Assembly (NCBI GenBank): GCA_028876725.1
Contig: JAGWRB010000284.1
Span: forward strand, 1 to 39,576
DNA from: Gemmatimonadota bacterium
Lineage (GTDB): Bacteria; Gemmatimonadota; Gemmatimonadetes; Gemmatimonadales; Gemmatimonadaceae
Length of the DNA: 39,576 nucleotides
Reading direction: 5' to 3'
The notes under the pieces are model-generated. The model made no database searches, was not told where the DNA came from, and worked only from the letters and a program-made list of their open reading frames with translations. This document shows, in pieces, positions 1 through 8,562 of this stretch (the first letter of the stretch is position 1; every line of letters begins with the position of its first letter). The position numbers were made by a program, and so were the translations under genes.

Positions 1-795
1 CAGCTGGAACGCGGTGCCAATGTTGTGCAGAATGCGATCGCGCTCGATGGCACTCGGCGACGATTGCAGCGCGTCGTAGCCATGGCGAATCGCGAGTTCG
101 TACTCGCCGCGAAAACCCGCGACCGCCGCCCGGCCGTCCAGCGCCATCGCCCGCGACTCCGAGTACCCGAACCGCGCCGCCTGCTCGGCCACGTACTCGA
201 ACGTCTGATCGGCATACGGCAGGTTGCCCCGCGCCATCGCCACGATCGCGTCACCGATCTTGGCCCGCAGCACGCCCATCATGTCGCCTGCCTGCTCGGC
301 GACGCTGCCGGCGTTCGCATACGCTTCGAGCGCCTCGTCGTACCGGCCAAGGGTGCGCAGGCAGATCGCGCGCTGCAGTTGAACCAGCACGGTCGTATCG
401 GGCTCCCCCACCAACGACGGGTGCCGCAGCATCGAGTCGTACACGTCCATCGCCAACCGCCACTTGCCGTCGAACTCGAGCGCACGCCCGTACGCCATCA
501 GCCGCGGCGCCGCCGAGTGCACGTCGGCCGGCGATTCCTGGATGGACGTCACGACGCTCCGCAGAATCGACGGTACCGGTGACCCCTCGTCCATCGCATC
601 GATGGCCTTGAGCACCGCTCGCAAATTCCACGAATCGGGACCGACCGCGTCGACCCCCTCCTCAATCCAGGAGTCCACCAGCCGAAGGGTCACCAGGCCG
701 GCGGTCGCCGCCCGCCACTCCGCCTGATGCTCCTCGTACGTCGCGACTTCCTCGAAGAACGGAAGATGCCGCAGTGAATTGCCGTTGCCGAACAC
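1..795 (-). CDS. TPR-type repeat protein, C-terminus cut by window edge
   Basis: The minus-strand frame is open from a GTG at 795 to the left edge, giving 265 residues without a stop. The GTG is preceded by a strong purine-rich ribosome site (GGGAGGGGG) about six bases upstream. The protein is alpha-helical and alanine-rich, with repeated motifs such as CLRTLGRYDEALEAY that are typical of tetratricopeptide repeats. It is visibly paralogous to the protein at 1821-3050: both share an A-x-AGL-V-x-LR-x-VD-x-W motif near the N-terminus, a central ALEFD motif, and the CLR-x-L-x-R-x-DEA repeat. No catalytic domain is visible in the part present. A role in protein-protein contact or signalling is likely but unproven. 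It is divergent to the membrane protein at 1050. Confidence 0.75.
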   Translation of the reverse strand, partial: MFGNGNSLRHLPFFEEVATYEEHQAEWRAATAGLVTLRLVDSWIEEGVDAVGPDSWNLRAVLKAIDAMDEGSPVPSILRSVVTSIQESPADVHSAAPRLMAYGRALEFDGKWRLAMDVYDSMLRHPSLVGEPDTTVLVQLQRAICLRTLGRYDEALEAYANAGSVAEQAGDMMGVLRAKIGDAIVAMARGNLPYADQTFEYVAEQAARFGYSESRAMALDGRAAVAGFRGEYELAIRHGYDALQSSPSAIERDRILHNIGTAFQL

Positions 796-872
796 CAGTT
801 GCCCCCTCCCGCACACGCGCTGTGGGTAATCTGACGGTGAAGATCATGGCGCCGGGTAGACGTGACAAGTGC

Positions 873-906
873 CGTTTTGTGTCATTGAATATCACGTTTT
901 GTGACA
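873..906. repeat. Direct repeat pair in divergent promoter region
   Basis: CGTTTTGTGTCA (873-884) and CGTTTTGTGACA (895-906) match at 11 of 12 bases and start exactly 22 bp apart, two helical turns. A TGACA at 863-867 also pairs with TGTCA at 880-884. They lie in the relatively AT-rich gap between two divergent genes (TPR protein start 795, Yip1-like protein start 1050). This spacing suits a dimeric or tandem-binding regulator; the regulator is unknown. Confidence 0.4.
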
Positions 907-1049
907 GTGGCGGACATTTTCGCAGTCTGAACTCCCGTTTGACGAATTCCGATCTCCAGGAAAACTTCCAGTTGGTACAGCCCGGCCGGTACGGCATTCC
1001 CCTGAGGTCCACCCGGCCACCACGGCAGTACTCTCACACGGAGCTTCGC

Positions 1050-1796
1050 ATGGATTCCCTGAACGCCCCGCCCACCGACGCCCCTGCCAGCGCGCAGCAC
1101 CAGGCGTCGGTCTGGGAAGACTTCATGGACGTTTTCTACGCGCCGGCGCAGGTGTTCCGGCGCCGAGCGGGGGGCAATTTCTGGATCCCCCTCATGGTCG
1201 TCACGCTGCTCATGACGGTGTTGGCGTTCGCCAACCGGAACGTCATGTTGCCCATCATGGACGCCGAATTCGCGCGCACCGCACCGGCCGTCCTGCGCGC
1301 CAATCCGAATCTCACGATGGAAATTCTGCAGCGCGGGAAGAACATCGGGTTCCTGGCCGCACTGTACGGCACGGTCGTGCTCGTCCCGCTCATGGCGCTC
1401 GTGTTCGCGTTCATCGCCTGGGCCCTGGCTTGGCTGTTCGACGGGCGGATTTCGTGGAATGCCGCGATGGTGATCGCGTCATACGCCCTGGTGCCAAGGG
1501 TGGTCCAGGGGATCGTGCTGTCCATTCAGGGGCTCCTGCTAGACCCCGCCGCGCTGGTGTCGCGGTTCAGCATCGAGGTCGGCCCCGGGCGGTTCGCCGA
1601 TCCGGCGACCGTATCACCGCTCATGGGGGCGCTGTACGATCACAGCGATCTGTTCGTGGTCTGGACCACGGTGCTCGTGACGATCGGTGTCGCGACGATC
1701 GGCAAGATGCCGAAGCTGCGGGCGCTGGCGTTCGGCGCGGCCTTCTGGGTGGCGACGATGTCGCTGGCGCTCTATCAGGCCTGGAAACTGACCTAG
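1050..1796 (+). CDS. Yip1-family integral membrane protein
   Basis: A 248-residue protein. The ATG at 1050 is chosen over a GTG at 774 because the extra upstream residues look non-coding and an ACGGAG ribosome site lies just before 1050. A soluble N-terminus of about 35 residues includes WEDFMDVFYAPAQVFRR, the usual entry motif of bacterial YIP1-domain proteins. Four or five hydrophobic segments follow (near residues 45-65, 110-140, 150-175, 205-225 and 228-245). Family members are inner-membrane proteins of unclear function, sometimes linked to membrane organisation or transport. It is divergent from the TPR gene ending at 795 and convergent with the TPR gene at 1821. Confidence 0.75.
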   Translation: MDSLNAPPTDAPASAQHQASVWEDFMDVFYAPAQVFRRRAGGNFWIPLMVVTLLMTVLAFANRNVMLPIMDAEFARTAPAVLRANPNLTMEILQRGKNIGFLAALYGTVVLVPLMALVFAFIAWALAWLFDGRISWNAAMVIASYALVPRVVQGIVLSIQGLLLDPAALVSRFSIEVGPGRFADPATVSPLMGALYDHSDLFVVWTTVLVTIGVATIGKMPKLRALAFGAAFWVATMSLALYQAWKLT

Positions 1797-1820
1797 CGAC
1801 GCAACGCGTCGCGAAGCCCT

Positions 1821-3050
1821 TCAGACGGAGACCGCGGCCTCGCGCATGGTCTTGAGCGATTCGACGACGTCGGCCAGCCGCGACAGCGTGTCCGGGGCCG
1901 GCACGTCCACGGCGTCAGAGCTCCCGGCAAGCGCCCGCTGCGCTTCCTGAAGCTCCAGCCCCTGGCCGGCCGCGGCGGCATCCGCCGCCACCCCCTCGAA
2001 TTCGGCGCGGCTGCCCGCCAGATCGCCCAGGGCCCGCAGCGCGTACCCGCGCTGCAGCCGGTGTTCCAGCCGCAGGCGCACGTGAAACTCCTGCGGATCG
2101 ATGAGCCGCGCGTAGTGCTCGAACATCTCGCGCGCCCCATCGTCAGCCGCGATGCGCATCAGCATCACCAGCGCGTGTTCGCGCAGGTGGCGCTCCTGGG
2201 CGGTACATGAAAGAATGAGAAAGGCGTCGCGCGCCGGCGCGCGCAGGCCGGCGCGGCGCAGCGATTCCCCGATGTCGAAGAGCACGCGCTCGCGATTGGC
2301 GGGATCGGGGGTGAGGCGCAGCGCCCGGAACGCCAGCTCAACGGCGGCCCTGGCGGGCCGCCCCTGCATGCCGGCGATAATGGCGCGGTTGTGGAGCACG
2401 GTGGCCAGCACATCGGGGAAGTCATCGTGCATGGCGCGCGTTTCGAGGTCGCGCATCGCGGCGTCGGCCTCGTCGAGCCGGCCGCGCATCATCAAGACCA
2501 GCGCCCGGCCGAGCGCCGCGCGCAGCACCGTCCGCGCACTGCCGATCCGCCTGGCGTCGCGTTCGGCGCGGTCGTACGCGTCCCGCGCCTCGTCGAGCCG
2601 CGCGAGCATTCGCAGGCAGAAGGCGCCGCGGAGCTCCGACTCGCACGCTTGCGCATCCGTCGCGGCGAAGCCGCGATAGGCGAGAATGCTCCGATGCACC
2701 TGCAGGGCGAGCGCATAGCGGGCGTCGAACTCCAGGTGCCGGGCATACGCGGCGATGCGGTCGATCACGGCGGCCGCGTCCCCGGGCGGCGCGGTCATCG
2801 CATCGAGCGCGCCGCCCAGGATCGACCGCGCGGGGTTGCCGGCATCGAGTGCAGCCACGGCGTTTTGAGCGCCGGCCAGATCGTCGAGCGGGCGGCACCC
2901 CGCCGCAGCCCACCGATCCACGGCGCGAAGCACGATGAGGCCGGCGATCGCGGCGTACGTGGCCGCAGGGGGAAGGTCGGGTCTTGCGAGTTCTTCGAGA
3001 AACGCCGGTGGGAGGGCTCGGGCACGCGCCCGCACCCGGGATTCATGCAC
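1821..3050 (-). CDS. TPR-type repeat protein, paralogue of the one at 1-795
   Basis: The chosen GTG start at 3050 gives 409 residues and overlaps the end of the AraC-type regulator gene by 8 nt, implying translational coupling; an ATG-like start at 3128 would overlap by 86 nt. The protein is almost entirely helical, with repeats of the form CLRMLARLDEARDAYDRAE and GRLDEADAAMRDLE, that is, degenerate tetratricopeptide repeats. No signal peptide or membrane segment is seen. The N-terminal part (LEELARPDLPPAATYAAI, then VLRAVDRW) matches the paralogue upstream. Coupling to a transcription regulator suggests a sensory or adaptor role, which is inference. Confidence 0.75.
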   Translation of the reverse strand: MHESRVRARARALPPAFLEELARPDLPPAATYAAIAGLIVLRAVDRWAAAGCRPLDDLAGAQNAVAALDAGNPARSILGGALDAMTAPPGDAAAVIDRIAAYARHLEFDARYALALQVHRSILAYRGFAATDAQACESELRGAFCLRMLARLDEARDAYDRAERDARRIGSARTVLRAALGRALVLMMRGRLDEADAAMRDLETRAMHDDFPDVLATVLHNRAIIAGMQGRPARAAVELAFRALRLTPDPANRERVLFDIGESLRRAGLRAPARDAFLILSCTAQERHLREHALVMLMRIAADDGAREMFEHYARLIDPQEFHVRLRLEHRLQRGYALRALGDLAGSRAEFEGVAADAAAAGQGLELQEAQRALAGSSDAVDVPAPDTLSRLADVVESLKTMREAAVSV

Positions 3051-3891
3051 GGCGCCGCATCTCGGTCGGGGTAGCGGCCGCGCCCGCGGATGCGTCGCAT
3101 CCGTCGGGGCGGCCGGCCGGGCCGGCATCGGACACCAATCGCTCGGCCATCACCGCCAGGAACGCGTCGAGCGTGACCTCGGCGCGCAGCGCTTCGAGCG
3201 GCCAGCCGGAGAGTCCGCGCACCCGCGCGGCCAGTTCCGCGCGTCCCGCATATCCGACGAGCTGGGCCACCTCGGCCGGCGAGCGGCCGGGATCGCGGAG
3301 GAGCGCAAAGGCGTTGACGAGGCGGGCCCAGTGCAACCAGTCACGAACCGTGCGCACGCCCGCGGCGTTGAGCCGGCGGTAAACGCCGCGGCGGTCAGTG
3401 GCCGCGGCGGCGGCGACGCGGTTCGCGGTGCGGAATTTTCGCGGCGACAGAAACGCTTCCTGCAGGACGTAGCGCAGGGGCGGCTCCACGCGCACGAAGA
3501 CGGGCTCGAGCGTCCGGAGCGCACGCCGCACCGCTTCGCTCACCGCCGTGCGGGCCACGACCTCGTGCCAGCGTTCGGCGGAGTCCTCGAAGCCGAACAG
3601 GACGACGTCGGCGATGCCCGCCGCTGCCAGGCGCACGAGCGATCGTGCCACGCCCGGGTCGAGCACCGTGTAGAGCGTGATGCGCAGATCGGGGTGGTCC
3701 GTGGCGAGCCAGAACAGGCCGCCGGCGGTGCCGTCGGACTCGGCGGCGGGGTCGCAGATGAGGCCGTCCACGGGGGCGGTGCGAATGATCGCGCGCGCTT
3801 CGGCGAGCGATCCCACGCGGACCAGATCCGGAATCGCGCGCTGAGCGGCGCGGAACAGGGGATCGGGAAGGCAGGCGAGAATGGTGGGCAT
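3043..3891 (-). CDS. AraC-type HTH regulator with receiver-like N-terminal domain
   Basis: A 282-residue protein from the ATG at 3891; a longer start at 3930 is possible. Residues 1 to about 110 alternate short hydrophobic strands and helices (PDLVRVGSLAEARAIIRTAP, then VDGLICDP and LRITLYTVLD), resembling a receiver or flavodoxin-like fold, but the canonical phospho-acceptor setting is unclear. The C-terminal third has the two-helix-turn-helix pattern of AraC regulators: RRLNAAGVRTVRDWLHWARL, then PAEVAQLVGYAGRAELAARV, with the conserved x-A-x-x-x-GY turn. Its stop overlaps the start of the TPR gene at 3050 by 8 nt, so the two are probably made together. Targets are unknown; the upstream gap to the deacetylase gene is about 70 nt. 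Confidence 0.7.
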   Translation of the reverse strand: MPTILACLPDPLFRAAQRAIPDLVRVGSLAEARAIIRTAPVDGLICDPAAESDGTAGGLFWLATDHPDLRITLYTVLDPGVARSLVRLAAAGIADVVLFGFEDSAERWHEVVARTAVSEAVRRALRTLEPVFVRVEPPLRYVLQEAFLSPRKFRTANRVAAAAATDRRGVYRRLNAAGVRTVRDWLHWARLVNAFALLRDPGRSPAEVAQLVGYAGRAELAARVRGLSGWPLEALRAEVTLDAFLAVMAERLVSDAGPAGRPDGCDASAGAAATPTEMRRRA

Positions 3892-3963
3892 GGCGTTGGC
3901 GCGCGGTGGGCGGCCCACCGGACGCCACATTCTACGTCGCGGCGGCGAGCGCGTCGAGGCGCG

Positions 3964-5025
3964 TCAGCGCCGGGGCGCGGCCACGGCGGCGCTGGCTGGT
4001 GTTCCGGCCACGTAGCGGTCCCTCGACCGGTCGAGTTGATCGAGCACGCGCTCCAGCTCGCCGTCGTACATCTGGATGCGTTCGAGCGCGAGCGGGTTGA
4101 ACCGGGAATCGTTGGGGCTCCGGTTGGGGCCGCCCGACACCTCGAGAATCGCGTCGAAGTCGTAGCGGTAGACCTTTCCGGTCTTGGGATCCTTCCAGGC
4201 GCCCCTTTGGGCCAGCGCGCGATTCCGCGGCCAGATGCCCAGCGGGAGCGCGAACGTGCGCACGCGATACCCAGGCACGGCGGAGTCGATGGCCAGGGCG
4301 CCGCGCGCGATCTGCTCCTGCACCACCTCGTCGCCGTACTTCTTGAGGTTGGCGTGCCAGAGCGTGTGGTCGCAGAGCTCGAATCCCTGATCGGCGAGGA
4401 ACTTCACCTTCCGGAAGCGCCACGCGCTTTGCTGCCCCTGAATGCCGCGCTCGCCGAAGAAGGCGTGTCCGGCCGCCGCGGCGGGGAGCATGCAGAACGT
4501 GGCCCGGTTGCCCCAGTCGGGATGCTCGGCGTGGAAGGCGAGCCAGATGCCCACGGCGCTGGTGGAGTCGATCTCCAGGCGTCCGTTGCGCTCCACGTAG
4601 CGGAACTGCCCCGGCGACGCGTCGTCGAACGTGAATACCACCGGCGATGTGCCCGGCGGAATGTCGAACTTGCGGTCGATGAGCTGCGAGACCGTGATCG
4701 GGCGGTATCCGCGCGCATACAGCAGCTCGAGGTCCTGGCGGAAGTGGCGCCAGCTTCGCCCCCATCGCGAATCGCTGTCGGCGATCAGGTGGTATTCAAG
4801 AATTGGAATACGCCCGTCGGGGTTGGGCCGGAGTTGCGGCGCGCCGCCGGCGCGCTCGGCGCCGGCGGGCGAGGTGCCGGCGCTCGCGGGGCGAACCCTT
4901 GCGGGGGCTGGCGGTGTCAAACCACGGGAAACCGGCGTCTGCGCGCCGGCCCACTGAAACGCGATGGCGGCCGTCGCAACCCCCCAAACGAACCGCTTGC
5001 ACTGCCCGGAGCCCATCGAGAGCAC
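3964..5025 (-). CDS. Exported polysaccharide deacetylase (NodB homology)
   Basis: A 353-residue protein with an N-terminal signal peptide (basic start, hydrophobic stretch GVATAAIAFQWAGAQ) and a Pro/Ala-rich linker to about residue 70. The NodB-type catalytic core follows: ILEYHLI at about 75-81, the FTFDDAS motif with Asp134 and Asp135, and the metal-binding HTLWH motif with His220 and His224. These are the classic carbohydrate esterase family 4 signatures, so it probably removes acetyl groups from an extracellular or cell-wall polysaccharide or peptidoglycan. It is divergent to the penicillin-binding protein gene (110-nt gap), so a shared wall-related promoter region is plausible. The substrate cannot be read from the sequence. 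Confidence 0.85.
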   Translation of the reverse strand: MLSMGSGQCKRFVWGVATAAIAFQWAGAQTPVSRGLTPPAPARVRPASAGTSPAGAERAGGAPQLRPNPDGRIPILEYHLIADSDSRWGRSWRHFRQDLELLYARGYRPITVSQLIDRKFDIPPGTSPVVFTFDDASPGQFRYVERNGRLEIDSTSAVGIWLAFHAEHPDWGNRATFCMLPAAAAGHAFFGERGIQGQQSAWRFRKVKFLADQGFELCDHTLWHANLKKYGDEVVQEQIARGALAIDSAVPGYRVRTFALPLGIWPRNRALAQRGAWKDPKTGKVYRYDFDAILEVSGGPNRSPNDSRFNPLALERIQMYDGELERVLDQLDRSRDRYVAGTPASAAVAAPRR

Positions 5026-5135
5026 ACCTGTCGAAACGTGAGTACCGCGCCCACGCCGAATTCTAGCGGAGCCCGGAGAAACCTGCGATCCCCGCCGGCG
5101 TAAGAAATTCCAATGCCTTTCACCACGCGATCCGC

Positions 5136-7211
5136 ATGAACGTCACGCCTGTGCGCCGGCGCGCCGCGCTCGCCGGCGCCGTGCTGGCGCTCGCCGCGCT
5201 CGTCGTCTTCGACGCCTGGCTGGGCACCTGCGGGTTCGCGGGCTGCCCGTCGCGTGCCGAGGTGCGCGCGTACCGCCCCGACGAGGGCGGGCGGGTGCTC
5301 GACCGGTCCGGGCGGGTGATCGGGCAGCTGGCGTCGGTGCGCCGCGTCAACGTTCCGCTCGACTCGGTGCCCCAATTCGTGCGCGACGCGTTCATCGCCA
5401 CGGAGGACCGCCGCTTCTACCAGCACCATGGCGTGGACTGGCGCGGCGTGGCGCGCGCGGCGGTTCGCGACCTCGCCACCCTCAGCTTCCGTGAAGGGTT
5501 CAGCACCATCGACATGCAGGTGGCGCGCAACACCTTCCTGGCCAACCGCTATGCGGGGCGTTCGCTTCGCCGCAAGCTGCTCGAACTGCGCTACACCAAG
5601 TTGCTCGAACAGGACCTGAGCAAAGACCAGATTTTCGCGCTTTACCTGAACGCCATCTATCTCGGCGACGGCGTGTACGGCGTGGAAGCGGCCAGCCGCG
5701 ACCTGTTCGGGAAGCACGTCTGGCAGCTCTCGCTGGCTCAGGGTGCGATGCTCGCCGCGCTGCCCAAGGGGCCGTCGGCGTACACGCCGCGCAACGACGA
5801 ACAACGGGCGGTGCAGCGCCGGAACCTGGTATTGGGGCTGATGGCATCGGAGGGGTACGTCACCCAGCGCCGCGCCGGCGCCGCGCAGCGCGAGCCGCTC
5901 GACGTGGCGGGGGGCGGCTGGCGTCCCGACCGGGCGGATGCGTCGACGGTGATCGACGCGATTCGCGCGGTGGTGGACTCGGTGCTGCCGGCTGCCGGGC
6001 GCCCGGGTGATCTCACGGTGCGGACCACGGTCGACTGGCGGCTGCAGCGCGCCGCCGACCGGGTGATCCCGCGGCAGGCCGCATCGATCGCGCAGGAAAC
6101 CGAAGCCGAATACGGCTCCGTGCCCGGTCCGGCCCAGGGGGCGTTCGTGGCGCTCGATGCGCGCACGGGCGACGTGCTGGCCATGGTGGGGGGCACCGCG
6201 CCGGCACGCGGCGGCTTCAATCGAGCCACCGAGGCCCACCGTCAGCCCGGATCGGCGTTCAAGCCCTTCGTCTACACGGCCGCGCTCCGTGCCGGGCTGT
6301 CGCCGGCGTCGATGGTGCAGGACGAGCCCGTCGACGTCGACATGGGCGGACGGATCTGGAGCCCCGCGAACTATGGCGACGAGTACACCGGGCCGGTGAC
6401 GTTTCGCCGGGCGCTCATGATCTCGTCGAATGCCGCCGCGGTGCGCGTGAGCCACGGGGTGGGCGAGCGCGCGGTGATCGCGGCCGCGCGTCGCAACGGC
6501 GTGACGAGTCCGCTTCAGCCAGTGCCGTCGATCGCGCTCGGCGCGTTCGAAGTCACCCCGCTCGAGCTCGTGGCGGCGTACGCGCCGTTCGCCAACGGCG
6601 GCACGCGCGTCGTGCCGCGGCTGGTCACCGAGATCGATGCGCCCGGAGGGCGCGTGCTCTGGAAGCGCGCCACGGAAACCGAGCCGGCGATGGATCCGCA
6701 GAACGCGTATGAGATAACGTCAATGCTCGAAGGGGTGGTGGACTACGGCACCGGCCGCGTGGTGCGCGACATGGGCATCACCGGCCCCGTGGCGGGCAAG
6801 ACGGGAACGACGAACAACAACACGGACGTGTGGTTCGTGGGCTACACGCCATCGCTCGTGGCCGGCGTCTGGTTCGGATACGATACGCCGACGTCCATCG
6901 GAAGCGCGGCGACCGGCGGGCGGCTCGCCGCGCCGGCGTGGGCGTCGATCGTTCGAAGCGGCTGGACCGAATCCGACAGCGCGGGATGGACGCCACCGGC
7001 CGGCATGGTGAGCGCGGTGATCGATCCCGAGTCGGGGCTCCTGGCCGGCGAGTGGTGCCCGCAGCGAACCACGGAGTGGTTCAAGCCCGGCACGGCGCCC
7101 GTGGACACGTGCACCATGCACACCGCGCCGCCGATGCCGGGAATCGCCCAGGGGTTGGGGGATCTCCTGAGAGGGCTCGCGCGAGGGCTGGCGCGGGTGA
7201 TTCGGTTCTGA
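5136..7211 (+). CDS. Class A penicillin-binding protein (glycosyltransferase plus transpeptidase)
   Basis: A 691-residue bifunctional peptidoglycan synthase, anchored by one N-terminal membrane segment (residues 8-30). The GT51 glycosyltransferase domain has EDRRFYQHHGVDW with catalytic Glu90, then GFSTIDMQVARN (121-132), and the RKLLELRYTKLLEQ and LYLNAIYLGDGVYG motifs. The transpeptidase domain has SAFK (Ser373, Lys376), SSN (430-432) and KTG (555-557), all intact. The second GT51 motif reads STIDMQ instead of the usual STITQQ, a visible deviation. The C-terminus (after about 640) carries paired cysteines in WCPQRTTEWFKPGTAPVDTC, like PBP1A/1B-type tails. It ends in front of a bidirectional terminator. 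Confidence 0.9.
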   Translation: MNVTPVRRRAALAGAVLALAALVVFDAWLGTCGFAGCPSRAEVRAYRPDEGGRVLDRSGRVIGQLASVRRVNVPLDSVPQFVRDAFIATEDRRFYQHHGVDWRGVARAAVRDLATLSFREGFSTIDMQVARNTFLANRYAGRSLRRKLLELRYTKLLEQDLSKDQIFALYLNAIYLGDGVYGVEAASRDLFGKHVWQLSLAQGAMLAALPKGPSAYTPRNDEQRAVQRRNLVLGLMASEGYVTQRRAGAAQREPLDVAGGGWRPDRADASTVIDAIRAVVDSVLPAAGRPGDLTVRTTVDWRLQRAADRVIPRQAASIAQETEAEYGSVPGPAQGAFVALDARTGDVLAMVGGTAPARGGFNRATEAHRQPGSAFKPFVYTAALRAGLSPASMVQDEPVDVDMGGRIWSPANYGDEYTGPVTFRRALMISSNAAAVRVSHGVGERAVIAAARRNGVTSPLQPVPSIALGAFEVTPLELVAAYAPFANGGTRVVPRLVTEIDAPGGRVLWKRATETEPAMDPQNAYEITSMLEGVVDYGTGRVVRDMGITGPVAGKTGTTNNNTDVWFVGYTPSLVAGVWFGYDTPTSIGSAATGGRLAAPAWASIVRSGWTESDSAGWTPPAGMVSAVIDPESGLLAGEWCPQRTTEWFKPGTAPVDTCTMHTAPPMPGIAQGLGDLLRGLARGLARVIRF

Positions 7212-7218
7212 AATTCGA

Positions 7219-7248
7219 ACGGCCCCGGCGATGCTTTGCCGGGGCCGT
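7219..7248. terminator. Bidirectional hairpin terminator
   Basis: A perfect 11-bp GC-rich stem (7219-7229 with 7238-7248) and an 8-nt loop, lying between the convergent penicillin-binding protein gene and the DUF1501 gene. No long T-run follows, but position and symmetry fit a terminator serving both genes. Confidence 0.65.
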
Positions 7249-7299
7249 CCAGGTTGGCGGCTGTCTCACTCTCTCAGACGCGTTTGCGTCCCCCCTCGT

Positions 7300-8550
7300 T
7301 CACAGCACACCCACCCACTTGCTCTTATCCACCACAAATCCCGGAAAGATCCGTTCGAAAGCGGTGGCGCCGAGGTGTTTTCCCACCACTTCGGAGAATA
7401 CACTCCGGAAATCGGTGGTTAATGCCAGGTCGCGATTCTGATTGAGCTGCTCGGGCTCCAGCCCGGGCCACACGCCGTGCACCTTGTGCCCCTGGACGTC
7501 GCCTCCGATCACGAACATCGAGCTGGCGTGCCCGTGATCGGTGCCCCCGTTTCCGTTCTGCCGCGCGGTGCGGCCGAATTCGGACATCGTGAGAATGGCG
7601 ACGTCGTCCATGCGATCGCCCAGATCGGTGACCAGGGCGGCGATGGACCGGGAGAAGTCGTCGAGGCGGCCGGCGAGTTGCCCGGTGGCGCCCCCCTGGT
7701 TGACGTGCGTGTCCCAGCCGCCCACGTCGGCAAAGGCGATTTCCAACCCGACATCGGCCTTGATGAGCTGCGCGATCTGCTTGAGGTGCTGTCCGAACAC
7801 CGTGTTGGGGTACTCCGCGCCGTTGCGCGGCTGGTACTGCTCGGGGTTTGCGGCGCGCAGCACCTTGATGGCTTCGAACATGTCGCCGCCGGCGGCGTGC
7901 ACGATGTCGGCGGAGCCGGTCATGTACAGCGCCTCGAGCTCGGCCTCGGCGGTGCCGCCGGTGCGGATGCTGAACTGGTCGAGGCTGTTCATGGCGATCA
8001 CTGGTGCATTTCCCTCCAGGATGCGCGGTGTCTGCGGCGTCATCGAGACGGCGCGGAAGGGCGCGACCTCACATTCGGCGCAGGTGCCGCGCGCGGCGAG
8101 GTATCGATTGAGCCAGCCGTCGGGCGTGCTCTTGTCGTCGGGCGTGGCGCTTTCCATATAGTCCTGCGCGTCGAAGTGCGAGCGCGTGTTGCTCGGACTG
8201 CCCACGGCGTGCACGGCGGTGAGAAGCCCGCGGTCCCAGAGCGGTTTGAAGGGCGCCAGGGCCGGATGCAGGCCGAAGAATCCGTCGAGATCGATGGCCG
8301 TGCCGGGCGCGCCGCGGCTGGGCCGCGGGATGGCGATGGTGGGGCGCATCTGATAGTACGCGGCCTCGCCGTGCGGCACGACCACGTTCAGAGCGTCGGC
8401 GGCGCCGCGCTGAAAGATGCAGATCAGCGTTCGTCCCTTGCGCGCCCGCGGCAGCTCGGCGGCAAGGACGCTCCGGCGCAGGAAGCTGGGCGAGAGGCCC
8501 ATCGTCACGAGCGCGAGCGCGCCGGACTTCACGAAGACTCGACGATTCAT
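7300..8550 (-). CDS. DUF1501 family exported protein
   Basis: A 416-residue protein. It starts with a twin-arginine-type signal (NRRVFVKSGALAL) and is therefore probably exported folded. The body shows the alkaline-phosphatase-like fold features of DUF1501: LICIFQRGAADALNVVVP, SNTRSHFDAQDYMES, FADVGGWDTHVNQG, ILTMSEFGRTARQNGNGGTDHGHAS and FVIGGDVQGHKVHG. The His/Asp-rich motifs (GWDTH, GTDHGHA) look like metal ligands. It lies 12 nt after the DUF1800 gene on the same strand; this pair is a recurrent partnership in Planctomycetes, Gemmatimonadota and Proteobacteria, with no established biochemical function. It is convergent with the penicillin-binding protein gene. Confidence 0.9.
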   Translation of the reverse strand: MNRRVFVKSGALALVTMGLSPSFLRRSVLAAELPRARKGRTLICIFQRGAADALNVVVPHGEAAYYQMRPTIAIPRPSRGAPGTAIDLDGFFGLHPALAPFKPLWDRGLLTAVHAVGSPSNTRSHFDAQDYMESATPDDKSTPDGWLNRYLAARGTCAECEVAPFRAVSMTPQTPRILEGNAPVIAMNSLDQFSIRTGGTAEAELEALYMTGSADIVHAAGGDMFEAIKVLRAANPEQYQPRNGAEYPNTVFGQHLKQIAQLIKADVGLEIAFADVGGWDTHVNQGGATGQLAGRLDDFSRSIAALVTDLGDRMDDVAILTMSEFGRTARQNGNGGTDHGHASSMFVIGGDVQGHKVHGVWPGLEPEQLNQNRDLALTTDFRSVFSEVVGKHLGATAFERIFPGFVVDKSKWVGVL

Positions 8551-8562
8551 GTTTCCTCCGCG

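Noticed and set aside
2935-5103. A 722-codon plus-strand open frame
   Set aside because: It runs antisense to three well-supported minus-strand genes; its sequence is low-complexity Arg/Gly/Ala/His-rich, the usual shadow of GC-rich coding DNA.
4917-6455. A 512-codon minus-strand open frame
   Set aside because: Antisense to the penicillin-binding protein gene, whose catalytic motifs are all intact; the shadow lacks any domain.
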